Shown in pieces: positions 1 through 7,786 of a stretch of 64,000 nt of DNA. Both the position numbers and the translations under genes were made by a program. The first letter of the stretch is position 1; each line of letters opens with the position of its first letter. The DNA comes from Pollutimonas sp036675275 (lineage in GTDB: Bacteria > Pseudomonadota > Gammaproteobacteria > Burkholderiales > Burkholderiaceae_B): the NCBI GenBank assembly GCA_036675275.1, contig JAKFFG010000023.1:183503-247502 (forward strand). The letters run 5' to 3'. The notes beneath the pieces were generated by a model. The model searched no databases and was not told the origin of the DNA. It worked only from the letters and a program-made list of their open reading frames with translations.

Positions 1-469
1 GCAGGTGCTGGCCGACCTGGATGCCAGTGTGCAGTGGGCCAATGGCCAGGGCGCCGATACGATGCGCCTGGGCGTCACCGGGTTTTGCTGGGGCGGGCGG
101 CAGGTATGGATGTATGCCGCGCATAATCCTGGCTGCAAGGCAGGCGTCGCCTGGTACGGCAAGCTCACGGCCGGACATGGTCCTTTGCAGGTAAGGAATC
201 CCATCGACATCACGGCAGACCTGCATGCGCCTGTGCTGGGCTTGTATGGGGGGCAGGATGCGAGCATCCCGCAAGAGGATATACGCCGCATGGAGGCGGG
301 ATTGAAGCAGGGAAGCGTTTGCGCCCAGTCTTCCCGGATCGTCGTATATCCGGAGTCAGGCCACGCCTTCTTTGCCGATTATCGGCCCAGCTATCGTGCC
401 GCGGACGCCCAGGACGCCTGGGACAAGGCCGTGTCGTGGTTTGATCGGCATCTGTCCGATGCAACATGA
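1..469 (+). CDS. Dienelactone hydrolase family protein, C-terminal part
   Basis: The reading frame is already open at the left edge, so the N-terminus lies outside the window. The visible alpha/beta-hydrolase part carries all three expected catalytic residues, numbered from the GTG at position 5: the nucleophile Cys28 in GFCWGG, Asp85 in YGGQD and His120 in ESGHAFF. In this family the enzyme hydrolyses dienelactone or similar cyclic esters in the cytoplasm, but many relatives have unknown substrates, so the reaction here is not assigned. The tail DYRPSYRAADAQDAW is typical of the family. The gene ends 28 bp before the convergent Na/Pi cotransporter gene. Confidence 0.85.
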   Translation, partial: QVLADLDASVQWANGQGADTMRLGVTGFCWGGRQVWMYAAHNPGCKAGVAWYGKLTAGHGPLQVRNPIDITADLHAPVLGLYGGQDASIPQEDIRRMEAGLKQGSVCAQSSRIVVYPESGHAFFADYRPSYRAADAQDAWDKAVSWFDRHLSDAT

Positions 470-496
470 GCTTTGCCGCCACGCTGCAGTGCGTGT

Positions 497-2167
497 TTAT
501 TCAAGCAGGCCTTCGTTGTCGCGCAGCCGGTTGGGCAACAGTTCGTCGTGCTTGGCCAGTATCGGGTAGGCGGACGCTTCGACCAGATAAGAATTCACCG
601 TTTTTATATCGCGCAGTATATCCAGGTAGAACGAACCCAGTTCGGCCTGATCAAGCCGTCCCGACTTGATGTTTTCCAGATGCTGCTCTGCCGCGTTGGC
701 TTCCAGTTCCCTGAAATGGTCTTTCTCGAAGGCCAGGAACTTTGCGCTTCTTACATCTTCCGCGACAAACAGCGCGGCAGCCTGGCGTTGATTGCGTATG
801 ACGCGGTCCAACATCGTGGTGAGCTCCGAGCTTTGGCTGGCGGTGAAAGACCGGCCTTTCTTGAACAGGCTGGCGGCATGGGCAAGCAAGCCGTTGGTGG
901 TCAGGTTGGCGGCATGGGCCACATTCGTTGAAAACGCAAGGATCTCGTCACGGCGGCGATGATCCGCAGTGTTCATGGCATCCTGGTCCAGCGTCGCCAC
1001 ATAAGTGGTGATAAGCCCGTCCAGGCGATTGATGGCATTGTTGATGTAGCGCGCATGCGAGATGCGGTGCCGGTTGTCGTGCAGCAAGCTGGCGCGCGCC
1101 ATTCCAAGCAGGTTCTGGAGCATGTCCGCCAGGCGCAAGGCTTCGCGAGCCGCGTTCCCAAGTGCAATGCCGGGGACTTCATGCGCGGATTCATCCAGGT
1201 ACTGCGGGCGCGAAGGATCGTTGGGATCGGTGCGCTTGGGCAGGAGCCGCACGAGCAGCTTGGAATATGGCGTCAGCACAGGAAGAAAAAGCAGGGCGGT
1301 CAGGACATTGAACAGCGTGTGGAAATTGGCTACCTCGCGGGCCGGGTCCGAACTGAGCAAAGACATCAGCGATGGCAGCCACGGCAAGAGCAATAGCGCC
1401 AGCAGGCATCCGGCCAGGCGTGTTCCCAGATTGCCCAGCGGCAGGCGCCGGGCAGCCGGATCATCGTCGCCGCTGCCTTCCAGTATGGGATTGATGGATG
1501 TACCCAGGTTGGCGCCGAGCACGAGGGCGAATGCCAGCGACGGCGTAACCAGCCCATGGCTGGCCAGGGACATGATCAGGACCACCACCGCAACACTGGA
1601 GTGAGCCGCCCAGGCAAGCACTGCGGCCAGCAGCAGGGCGATCACGGGCTGGCCGGACAGGGCGCCCAGCAGTATCCTCAGAAGGTTCGCGTCCTGCAGT
1701 GGAGCAAAGAGCTGTACCAGTTGATGCAGGGCCATTAACAGCAGGCCCAGGCCTATGAACACGCGGCCGAGGTCGCGCCGCCGGCTGGGCTGGTGGCGCC
1801 GGAACAGCCATACGCCGATCAGGATGAAGGCCGGCGCCAGCGCGGTCAGATTGAATGACAGCAATTGCACAATCAATGTCGTGCCGACGTTGGCGCCCAG
1901 CATGGCCGCCAGACCCGGCCCCAGGGCCACGAGTCCGCCCGCCGCGAAGCTGGCGATCATCAGACCTGTTGCCGTACTGCTTTGTATGGCCGACGTAATG
2001 GCGAGGCCGGTAAAGAATGCCCGCAGGCGTGTGCCCAGGGCATGCCCCATCCACACGCCCAGCGTCGCTCCGAATGCCCGCTGCACACCGCTCTGCACCA
2101 TATGGACGCCCCAGAGCAGCAGGGCGATGTAGCCGCCAAAATCCAGCAGAGCGAAGAGTTCTTTCAT
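497..2167 (-). CDS. Na/Pi cotransporter family protein (NptA-like)
   Basis: Predicted inner-membrane sodium/phosphate symporter of 556 residues. The N-terminal half is hydrophobic and shows the duplicated family core: QSSTATG with GANVGTT in the first repeat, and HSSVAVV with GANLGTS in the second. The first Gln of the usual QSS motif is His in the second repeat. From about residue 330 the protein is soluble and helical and resembles the PhoU-like domain of bacterial members of this family. The domain order and length fit the family. It stands alone, convergent with the hydrolase fragment and with htpX upstream on the same strand. The transported ion is inferred from family membership only. 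Confidence 0.85.
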   Translation of the reverse strand: MKELFALLDFGGYIALLLWGVHMVQSGVQRAFGATLGVWMGHALGTRLRAFFTGLAITSAIQSSTATGLMIASFAAGGLVALGPGLAAMLGANVGTTLIVQLLSFNLTALAPAFILIGVWLFRRHQPSRRRDLGRVFIGLGLLLMALHQLVQLFAPLQDANLLRILLGALSGQPVIALLLAAVLAWAAHSSVAVVVLIMSLASHGLVTPSLAFALVLGANLGTSINPILEGSGDDDPAARRLPLGNLGTRLAGCLLALLLLPWLPSLMSLLSSDPAREVANFHTLFNVLTALLFLPVLTPYSKLLVRLLPKRTDPNDPSRPQYLDESAHEVPGIALGNAAREALRLADMLQNLLGMARASLLHDNRHRISHARYINNAINRLDGLITTYVATLDQDAMNTADHRRRDEILAFSTNVAHAANLTTNGLLAHAASLFKKGRSFTASQSSELTTMLDRVIRNQRQAAALFVAEDVRSAKFLAFEKDHFRELEANAAEQHLENIKSGRLDQAELGSFYLDILRDIKTVNSYLVEASAYPILAKHDELLPNRLRDNEGLLE

Positions 2168-2194
2168 GGCTGCATCATAAACCAGCCATGGGCC

Positions 2195-3076
2195 TTAAAT
2201 TCGTTGTGCCGCCTGCAGGGCGTTGATGCGTGCCTGAATGGGAGGATGGGAAGCGAACATGGCGCTGATGGCGCCGTTTCCGGAAATGCCCGAGGCCTTG
2301 AAGGCCTTGGGCAGTTCGCCCGATTGAAGGCCGCCCAGCCGGACCAGCGCGCGCAGCATCGGTTCACGCGATGCGAGCAGGCTTGCCGAGCCGGCGTCGG
2401 CCCTGTATTCGCGTTGGCGCGAGAACCAGGCGACGATGATCGAGGCCAGAATGCCGAACAGGATTTCGCACGCGATAACCGTGACGTAATAACCTATGCC
2501 GATGTCGCGGTCATTCTTGAAGACGACCCGGTCGACGAAATAGCCAACGATGCGCGCGAAGAACACGACGAAGGTATTGACCACGCCCTGGATCAGCGTA
2601 AGCGTGATCATGTCGCCGTTGGCGACGTGCGCGACTTCGTGGCCGAGTACGCCCGCGACTTCTTCTTCCGTCATGCTTTCCAGCAGGCCGGTGGACACCG
2701 CGACCAGGGCGTTGTTCTTGGATGCGCCGGTGGCGAATGCATTGGGTGCGCCGTCGTAGATGGCGACTTCAGGGCGGCCGATGCCGGCCCGGTCGGCCAG
2801 TTGGTGTACCGTGTCGACCAGCCAGGCTTCCTGCGCGTTGCCGGGTGCTTGCGGATCGATGACGCGCGCGCCGGTGCTTCGTTTTGCCATCCACTTGCTG
2901 ATGAACAGTGAAATGAATGAGCCGGTGAACCCGATGATGGCGGAGAAAATCAGCAGCTGAGTCAGGTCCAGCCCATTGGCTGTCATAAACCGGCCCACGC
3001 CCAGCACGCTCATGGAGGCGCCGAGAACAATCATTACAGCAAGGTTGGTTAGCAAAAATAGGATGATTCGATTCAT
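2195..3076 (-). CDS. htpX: Protease HtpX (membrane zinc metalloprotease)
   Basis: Membrane-bound M48 zinc metalloprotease involved in quality control of inner-membrane proteins. I chose the ATG at 3076, giving MNRIILFLLTNLAVMIVLG and 293 residues, the same length as E. coli HtpX; an open frame 28 codons longer exists but is not conserved-looking. Two transmembrane segments lie at residues about 4-25 and 35-58. The zinc motif HEVAH is at residues 146-150, and EYRADAGSA supplies the expected third ligand Glu. Two further hydrophobic stretches follow the catalytic motif. It is divergent from the EamA transporter gene, with about 150 bp between the starts. No clear heat-shock promoter was recognised there. 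Confidence 0.95.
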   Translation of the reverse strand: MNRIILFLLTNLAVMIVLGASMSVLGVGRFMTANGLDLTQLLIFSAIIGFTGSFISLFISKWMAKRSTGARVIDPQAPGNAQEAWLVDTVHQLADRAGIGRPEVAIYDGAPNAFATGASKNNALVAVSTGLLESMTEEEVAGVLGHEVAHVANGDMITLTLIQGVVNTFVVFFARIVGYFVDRVVFKNDRDIGIGYYVTVIACEILFGILASIIVAWFSRQREYRADAGSASLLASREPMLRALVRLGGLQSGELPKAFKASGISGNGAISAMFASHPPIQARINALQAAQRI

Positions 3077-3224
3077 TTTTATGTTTCCGGCGTAGCGATC
3101 AACAAAGTTGGACTGTGTATATGGAGGCCAGTTCCCGGATTTAAAGCTGGAGCGAGCCAAAATCGAGAAAACAGCAGAGTATAGTATCGACTTTGTAGTT
3201 TAAATTTGAATTTCGGTCGATTTC

Positions 3225-4160
3225 ATGCAGTCTCTGTGGATGTTACTGGCGAGTATCATGTTTGCTGGCATGGGGGCTTGTGTGAAAGTCGCCTCCGATT
3301 ATGGGGCGTCTTTGCCGCATGTGGTCCTGTTCCGGGGCATTCCCTCGGTGCTGCTGCTGTTGTGCTGGGCCAAGCTCACGCATCGGCGGCTGCGGCCGCC
3401 AAGCTGGAAACTGCACCTGTGGCGCAATGTTTCCGGCGTCACATCGATGTGGCTGGGGTTCTTTGCCATCTCGCACCTGCCTCTCTCAACGGCTATCAGC
3501 CTGAATTACACGGCTCCCCTGTTCATCGCCGGCTGGATGCTCGCGCAAGGCGGTTCGCAGCGCGACCCTGTCCGCCTGATTGCCGTGCTGTTCGGTTTTA
3601 TCGGCGTGATTGCGGTGCTGCGCCCCAGCATAGCTGAAGAACACTGGTTTGCCGCCTTGTTGGGCCTGGGTGCCGGCGCTCTGTCTGCGATCGCCATGAT
3701 GCAGGTCAGGGAATTGGGTCGGGTCGGTGAGCCGGAATGGCGCACCGTGCTCATCTTTTCGTGCTGCGTGTGCCTGACCAGTCTGGGCGGCGTTGCGGCC
3801 GAAGGGTGGCGCGATATCGATGTCGTCGCCTGGCTGGCACTGGCCGGCGTTGGCGTGCTGGGCCTCGTGGGACAACTGGCCATGACGCGTGCTTTCGGCC
3901 TGGGTTCGGCGCTCTTGACGGCTGCCCTCCAATACACCACCATCATTTTTGCCGCCATGCTGGGCATCCTTTTCTGGGACGACTTGCCCGATGCGATCGC
4001 ATGGGGAGGCATGGCCATGATCATCGCTTCGGGTCTGCTGTCCATATGGCGAACCTACAGCGAGGATCGCGTCATGAAAGGCCAGACCTTAACGGTCATG
4101 CAAGCCTCCGGTAGCGGCGCAACAAATGTCACAAACGAACAGGAGCCCCGAAATGTCTGA
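3225..4160 (+). CDS. DMT-superfamily transporter with EamA domains
   Basis: Predicted inner-membrane transporter of 311 residues with about ten hydrophobic helices arranged as two EamA repeats, as in the RhaT/YdcZ-type drug/metabolite exporters. The N-terminus MQSLWMLLASIMFAGMGACVKVAS is typical of the first helix. The second repeat begins near WFAALLGLGAGALSAIAMM. A charged hydrophilic tail follows the last helix. The stop codon overlaps the start of the downstream sulfurtransferase gene by 8 bp, which suggests translational coupling. The substrate cannot be inferred; coupling to a thiosulfate or mercaptopyruvate sulfurtransferase would fit a sulfur compound but is only a guess. Confidence 0.85.
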   Translation: MQSLWMLLASIMFAGMGACVKVASDYGASLPHVVLFRGIPSVLLLLCWAKLTHRRLRPPSWKLHLWRNVSGVTSMWLGFFAISHLPLSTAISLNYTAPLFIAGWMLAQGGSQRDPVRLIAVLFGFIGVIAVLRPSIAEEHWFAALLGLGAGALSAIAMMQVRELGRVGEPEWRTVLIFSCCVCLTSLGGVAAEGWRDIDVVAWLALAGVGVLGLVGQLAMTRAFGLGSALLTAALQYTTIIFAAMLGILFWDDLPDAIAWGGMAMIIASGLLSIWRTYSEDRVMKGQTLTVMQASGSGATNVTNEQEPRNV

Positions 4161-5016
4161 TCTATTGATCGATGCGCCTACCTTGATAGATAAGTTGCCG
4201 GCTTCCGGCTGGCTGGTTTTTGATGTCAGGCATGATCTAGCCGATCATGCGGCGGGCAGGGCGGCCTACGAGCAAGGGCATATTCCGGGCGCCCTCTACC
4301 TGGATCACGAAAGCCAGTTGTCCGCAACGCGCACGGGGAAAAACGGGAGGCATCCCTTGCCTTCCCGGTCGGAATTTGCCGCTCTCATGCGTGCCCAAGG
4401 CTTGATCCCCGACACTATGGTAGTTGTCTACGATGGCGGCAACAGCATGTACGCCGCCCATCTGTGGTGGATGCTGCGTTGGCTGGGGCATGGCAATGTC
4501 GCGGTGCTCGATGGTGGATGGCCCGCATGGGTGGCGGCTGGCGGAGCTGTAGAACGCTGTGCCGGTGTGCCGGCGATAACCGAGGCGCAGGCCATCGAAA
4601 ATCCAGGCTATCCAGGCCAGGCGGGCATGCCTACGGTAGACGCCCATCAGGTACTGGCCAATATCCACGAGCCGTCCTTCACTGTGCTCGACGCGCGGGC
4701 GGCCAACCGGTATCGCGGCGAAGTCGAGCCCATGGATCCCGTGGCAGGACACATACCGGGAGCCTTGAATCGCCCCAATACGCTGAATGTGCGGGACGAC
4801 GGACGCTTCAAATCGGCGGCCGAATTGCGCCACGATTTCAACGAGGTCCTTCAGGGGCGACGGGCCGACCAAATTGTGCATCAGTGCGGTTCAGGTATCA
4901 CCGCCAGCCATAATCTATTCGCCATGGAATTGGCTGGCTTGCACGGTTCCGCACTGTATCCGGGTTCGTGGAGCGAGTGGTGCAGCGATCCCGCGCGCCC
5001 GGTAGCGCGCGGCTAG
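4153..5016 (+). CDS. Sulfurtransferase, two rhodanese domains (SseA-like)
   Basis: Two-domain rhodanese of 287 residues that transfers sulfur from thiosulfate or 3-mercaptopyruvate to an acceptor. The start at 4153 is chosen because AGGAG lies just upstream at 4141-4145; a frame from 4126 is open but lacks this signal. The N-terminal inactive rhodanese domain contains DVRHDLADHAAGRAAYEQGHIPGA. The C-terminal domain carries the catalytic Cys245 in the loop CGSGITA, closest to the 3-mercaptopyruvate sulfurtransferase loop CGSGVTA. This favours SseA over thiosulfate-specific enzymes. A GC-rich hairpin follows the stop. Confidence 0.88.
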   Translation: MSDLLIDAPTLIDKLPASGWLVFDVRHDLADHAAGRAAYEQGHIPGALYLDHESQLSATRTGKNGRHPLPSRSEFAALMRAQGLIPDTMVVVYDGGNSMYAAHLWWMLRWLGHGNVAVLDGGWPAWVAAGGAVERCAGVPAITEAQAIENPGYPGQAGMPTVDAHQVLANIHEPSFTVLDARAANRYRGEVEPMDPVAGHIPGALNRPNTLNVRDDGRFKSAAELRHDFNEVLQGRRADQIVHQCGSGITASHNLFAMELAGLHGSALYPGSWSEWCSDPARPVARG

Positions 5017-5020
5017 GTTC

Positions 5021-5035
5021 GGACCGACCCGGTCC
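5021..5035. terminator. Short GC hairpin after the sulfurtransferase gene
   Basis: GGACCG (5021-5026), loop ACC, CGGTCC (5030-5035) forms a perfect 6-bp stem 4 bp after the sulfurtransferase stop and just before the convergent Rieske gene end. No T-tract follows, so it is at best a weak or Rho-assisted terminator serving the convergent pair. Confidence 0.35.
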
Positions 5036-5048
5036 AGGCCGGTGCAGG

Positions 5049-6239
5049 TCAATCCTGGCCGGGCCGCGCTAGGCCGGGCCTCGCTAGGCCGGGCCGCGCC
5101 TGGCCCATCATGCGGCGATACCATTCGTGAAAATGCTGCATGCCGTCTTCCATGGGTGACTGATACGGCCCGTGTTCGTCCACGCCGCGCCGCATCAATG
5201 CCAGCCGGCCGGCATCCATGCGCTCGGCGATTTCGTCGTCCTCGAGAGCGGTTTCCATATAGGCGGCGCGCTGCGCCAGCACGAATTCGCGCTCGAACGC
5301 CACGATATCTTCTGGATAATAGAACTCGACGATATTGATGGTTTCTTGCGGGCTGACCGGGTGCAGCGTGGACAGCACGACCACATGGGGATAGAGTTCT
5401 ATCATGTGCGTGGGAAAGTAGGTGACCCACACCGCTCCGAACTGGGGCGTTTCGCCATTGCGGTAATCGATCAGGCGATCATGCCAATGCCGATAGGTGT
5501 CGCTACCCGGGTGACCAAGTGCTTTATGTATGCCGACGCGCTGCGAACTGTAGGTGTCGGCGAATTCCCAGGCCAGGTCTTCGCAGCTGACGAACTTGCC
5601 CAGTCCGGGGTGAAAGGGCCCCACATGGTAGTCTTCCAGATAGACCTCGATGAAGGTCTTCCAGTTGTAACGGCATTGGTGCACCTCGACGTGATCGAGC
5701 ACGTATTCCGAGAAATCGAATTCGGGTCGCTCGAACAGCGTCGCCATATCGCTCGCCGGATCGCGCGGCCCCTCGAACAGCAATCCGTGGCAGTTCTTTA
5801 ATGTAAACCTTTGAAGGTTCATGCACGGCGTTTCAGGAAACTGAGGCGCGCCCAGTAGTTTTCCTTGCTGGCTGTAGGTCCAGCGATGTACGGGGCACAC
5901 AATATTCCCACCGGTATCGCGCAGATTGCCGTTTTGTGGTGGAGACATGCCGGGATTTTGCGGTACGCCGCCCAGCATGACGGCCTGCCGGTGGCGGCAG
6001 ACGTTCGACATCAGTTCAACGCCCAACGCGTTGCGCACAAGCACCCGGCCGCCGTTCTCTTGCGGCAGCGTGCGCCAATCGCCCACTTCGGGCACCAGTT
6101 TTTCATGCCCTACATATAGCGCCGATTTCTTGAATATGAGTTCTTGCTCTTGGACAAAGATTGCATCGTCGAAGTAGCTGCTGACAGATAGTTGCGTTTG
6201 TGCCGGCGCAATGTGCGCATTCCGACCAATGTCGGTCAT
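5049..6239 (-). CDS. Rieske [2Fe-2S] ring-hydroxylating oxygenase, alpha-subunit type
   Basis: Predicted oxygenase component of 396 residues. The start at 6239 (MTDIGRNAHIAPAQ) is chosen because the longer upstream frame is low-complexity and overlaps the promoter region. The Rieske cluster ligands are C81 and H83 in CRHR and C115 and H118 in CPVH. The spacing between the two pairs is 31 residues, clearly longer than the usual 15-17. The mononuclear iron site is seen as ETYH-like LEDYHVGPFH with H205 and H210. No reductase, ferredoxin or beta-subunit gene is adjacent, so electron partners must be encoded elsewhere. The C-terminus ends in an in-frame ARPGL repeat encoded by 15-bp tandem units. 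The substrate is unknown. Confidence 0.85.
   Translation of the reverse strand: MTDIGRNAHIAPAQTQLSVSSYFDDAIFVQEQELIFKKSALYVGHEKLVPEVGDWRTLPQENGGRVLVRNALGVELMSNVCRHRQAVMLGGVPQNPGMSPPQNGNLRDTGGNIVCPVHRWTYSQQGKLLGAPQFPETPCMNLQRFTLKNCHGLLFEGPRDPASDMATLFERPEFDFSEYVLDHVEVHQCRYNWKTFIEVYLEDYHVGPFHPGLGKFVSCEDLAWEFADTYSSQRVGIHKALGHPGSDTYRHWHDRLIDYRNGETPQFGAVWVTYFPTHMIELYPHVVVLSTLHPVSPQETINIVEFYYPEDIVAFEREFVLAQRAAYMETALEDDEIAERMDAGRLALMRRGVDEHGPYQSPMEDGMQHFHEWYRRMMGQARPGLARPGLARPGQD
5057..5101. repeat. 15-bp tandem repeat, three units, inside the Rieske gene end
   Basis: Three consecutive 15-bp units (5057-5071, 5072-5086, 5087-5101), each GGCCGGGCC followed by a variable hexamer, then a partial GGCCCA. 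Being a multiple of three, the array keeps frame and encodes repeated ARPGL pentapeptides at the extreme C-terminus of the minus-strand Rieske oxygenase. Copy number could vary between strains without frameshift. Confidence 0.8.
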
Positions 6240-6503
6240 AATTCGCCCCCGCGGTGATGAACCAGGAGGATGGCGTGTCCTGGTGCGACGAAAAAAGGCC
6301 TGGCCGATGAGTTGAGTGAGGGAGAATTGTACCGCAACTCGCGAGCATGCCAGGTACCATGGAAGCGCCTGCCGCCGCCCCCATCGGGGTGCCAGTGGAG
6401 ATCGAATCCGCTGTTTTCGGCATTTCGCCGGCTTCTCGTACAATTTGGACAAGGTGTAAAACAAGTACGGCATTCATGGCGCACTTAATTTCTGGAACGA
6501 ATC

Positions 6504-6791
6504 ATGGTTGACACAAAAACAAGCGCTCTGCCTGGCAGTGGAACGCAAGGGCCTGCCGCAACGGACTTGCCTCAGGATTTCGAGACGGCGCTGGCGCAGC
6601 TGGAAGCGCTGGTTGCAAAAATGGAGGCCGGATCGCTGGCGCTGGATCAGTCCTTGGCTGCGTACGAGCAGGGCGTGGAGTTGGCCAAGATATGCCAGCG
6701 GCGGCTCGATCAGGCGGAACAACAGGTCAAAGTGCTGCAGGGCAACCTGCTCAAGCCCCTGGTCGACGCGCCCGATAGCGACGAGGAATAA
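6504..6791 (+). CDS. xseB: Exodeoxyribonuclease VII small subunit
   Basis: Small subunit of exonuclease VII, which with XseA degrades single-stranded DNA in the cytoplasm. The 95-residue protein has the family core DFETALAQLEALVAKMEAGSLALDQSLAAYEQGVELAKICQRRLDQAEQQV, a helical hairpin, with a short Ala/Pro-rich N-terminal extension. It is followed after 3 bp by ispA and then dxs, the common proteobacterial xseB-ispA-dxs order, so it is probably the first cistron of that unit. Confidence 0.93.
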   Translation: MVDTKTSALPGSGTQGPAATDLPQDFETALAQLEALVAKMEAGSLALDQSLAAYEQGVELAKICQRRLDQAEQQVKVLQGNLLKPLVDAPDSDEE

Positions 6792-6794
6792 GGG

Positions 6795-7709
6795 ATGGGG
6801 CGCGAACCAGTCGATTTTGCCGTGTGGTTGCAAGAACGGGTCGAACATATCGAGGGTGTGCTGGAGCAGGTGCTACCTCCGGCGGAGACGGTGCCGGAAA
6901 GCCTGCATCGGGCCATGCGTTACGCCGTCCTTGGCGGCGGCAAGCGCGTGCGTGCAGCTCTGGTCTACGCGGCGGGCGAAGCTTCCTTGCAAACCGGGTC
7001 CGAGGCTTCGGCCCAGCGCATCGCCCTGGATCATGCAGCTGCCGCTGTCGAATTGATTCATGCCTATTCGCTGATCCACGATGATCTGCCCTGCATGGAC
7101 GATGATGCCTTGCGGCGCGGCCGGCCTACGGTGCATGTCGCATTCGATGAAGCCACGGCCATGCTGGCCGGCGACGCGCTGCAGCCGCTGGCCTTCGAGC
7201 TGCTGGGTCTGATGCCGATTGCGCCGGCCCTGACTGTGCAGGCAACGCAACTGTTGGCGCGCTCGGCGGGCAGCCTGGGCATGGTGGGCGGGCAAGCGAT
7301 AGACTGCGGCAGCGTCGGCCACGCCCTGACGGGCGACCAGCTGCAGCAGATGCACCGCATGAAAACCGGCGCCTTGCTGGAAGCCAGCGTATTGCTGGGA
7401 GGCATTGTGGCGGGGGCCGGTTCGGCCACTCGCGCCGGACTCGAGAGCTATGCGGGCGCCATCGGTCTGGCGTTCCAGGTCGTCGACGATATTCTCGACG
7501 TAACCTCCGATACCGCCACGCTGGGTAAAACAGCCGGCAAGGATGCTGCTGAAAACAAGCCGACCTATGTGTCCACCATGGGTCTGGACGGCTCGCGCGA
7601 TCTGTTGAGTACTCTGCGCGACCAGGCGCATAGCGCTTTGCTGCCGCTGGGACCGTCGGCGGCTCACCTTGCCGGCATCGCCAACTACATCGTGGGACGC
7701 GATCGTTAG
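6795..7709 (+). CDS. ispA: Farnesyl diphosphate synthase (short-chain polyprenyl synthase)
   Basis: Cytoplasmic prenyltransferase that condenses isopentenyl diphosphate with dimethylallyl and geranyl diphosphate to give farnesyl diphosphate. The 304-residue length fits. The first Asp-rich motif DDLPCMDDD begins at residue 96, the second is DDILD in VVDDILDVTSDTATLGK, and the product-site GGGKRVRA is near residue 47. Its product feeds undecaprenyl phosphate, quinones and, in this organism, the squalene made by HpnCDE encoded 18 kb downstream. It sits between xseB (3-bp gap) and dxs. Confidence 0.95.
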   Translation: MGREPVDFAVWLQERVEHIEGVLEQVLPPAETVPESLHRAMRYAVLGGGKRVRAALVYAAGEASLQTGSEASAQRIALDHAAAAVELIHAYSLIHDDLPCMDDDALRRGRPTVHVAFDEATAMLAGDALQPLAFELLGLMPIAPALTVQATQLLARSAGSLGMVGGQAIDCGSVGHALTGDQLQQMHRMKTGALLEASVLLGGIVAGAGSATRAGLESYAGAIGLAFQVVDDILDVTSDTATLGKTAGKDAAENKPTYVSTMGLDGSRDLLSTLRDQAHSALLPLGPSAAHLAGIANYIVGRDR

Positions 7710-7743
7710 ACGCATTTCGCGTGGCTGACGCTTGCTGTTATTG

Positions 7744-7772
7744 TTGACGGTCTAAAATACCGTTTGGATACT
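7744..7772 (+). promoter_or_regulatory. Sigma-70-like promoter for dxs
   Basis: TTGACG at 7744-7749, a 17-bp spacer and GATACT at 7767-7772, only 14 bp before the dxs start. This is a good match in sequence and spacing and implies that dxs can be transcribed independently of xseB-ispA, with a very short leader. Confidence 0.55.
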
Positions 7773-7786
7773 ACTCTATCACTCGT

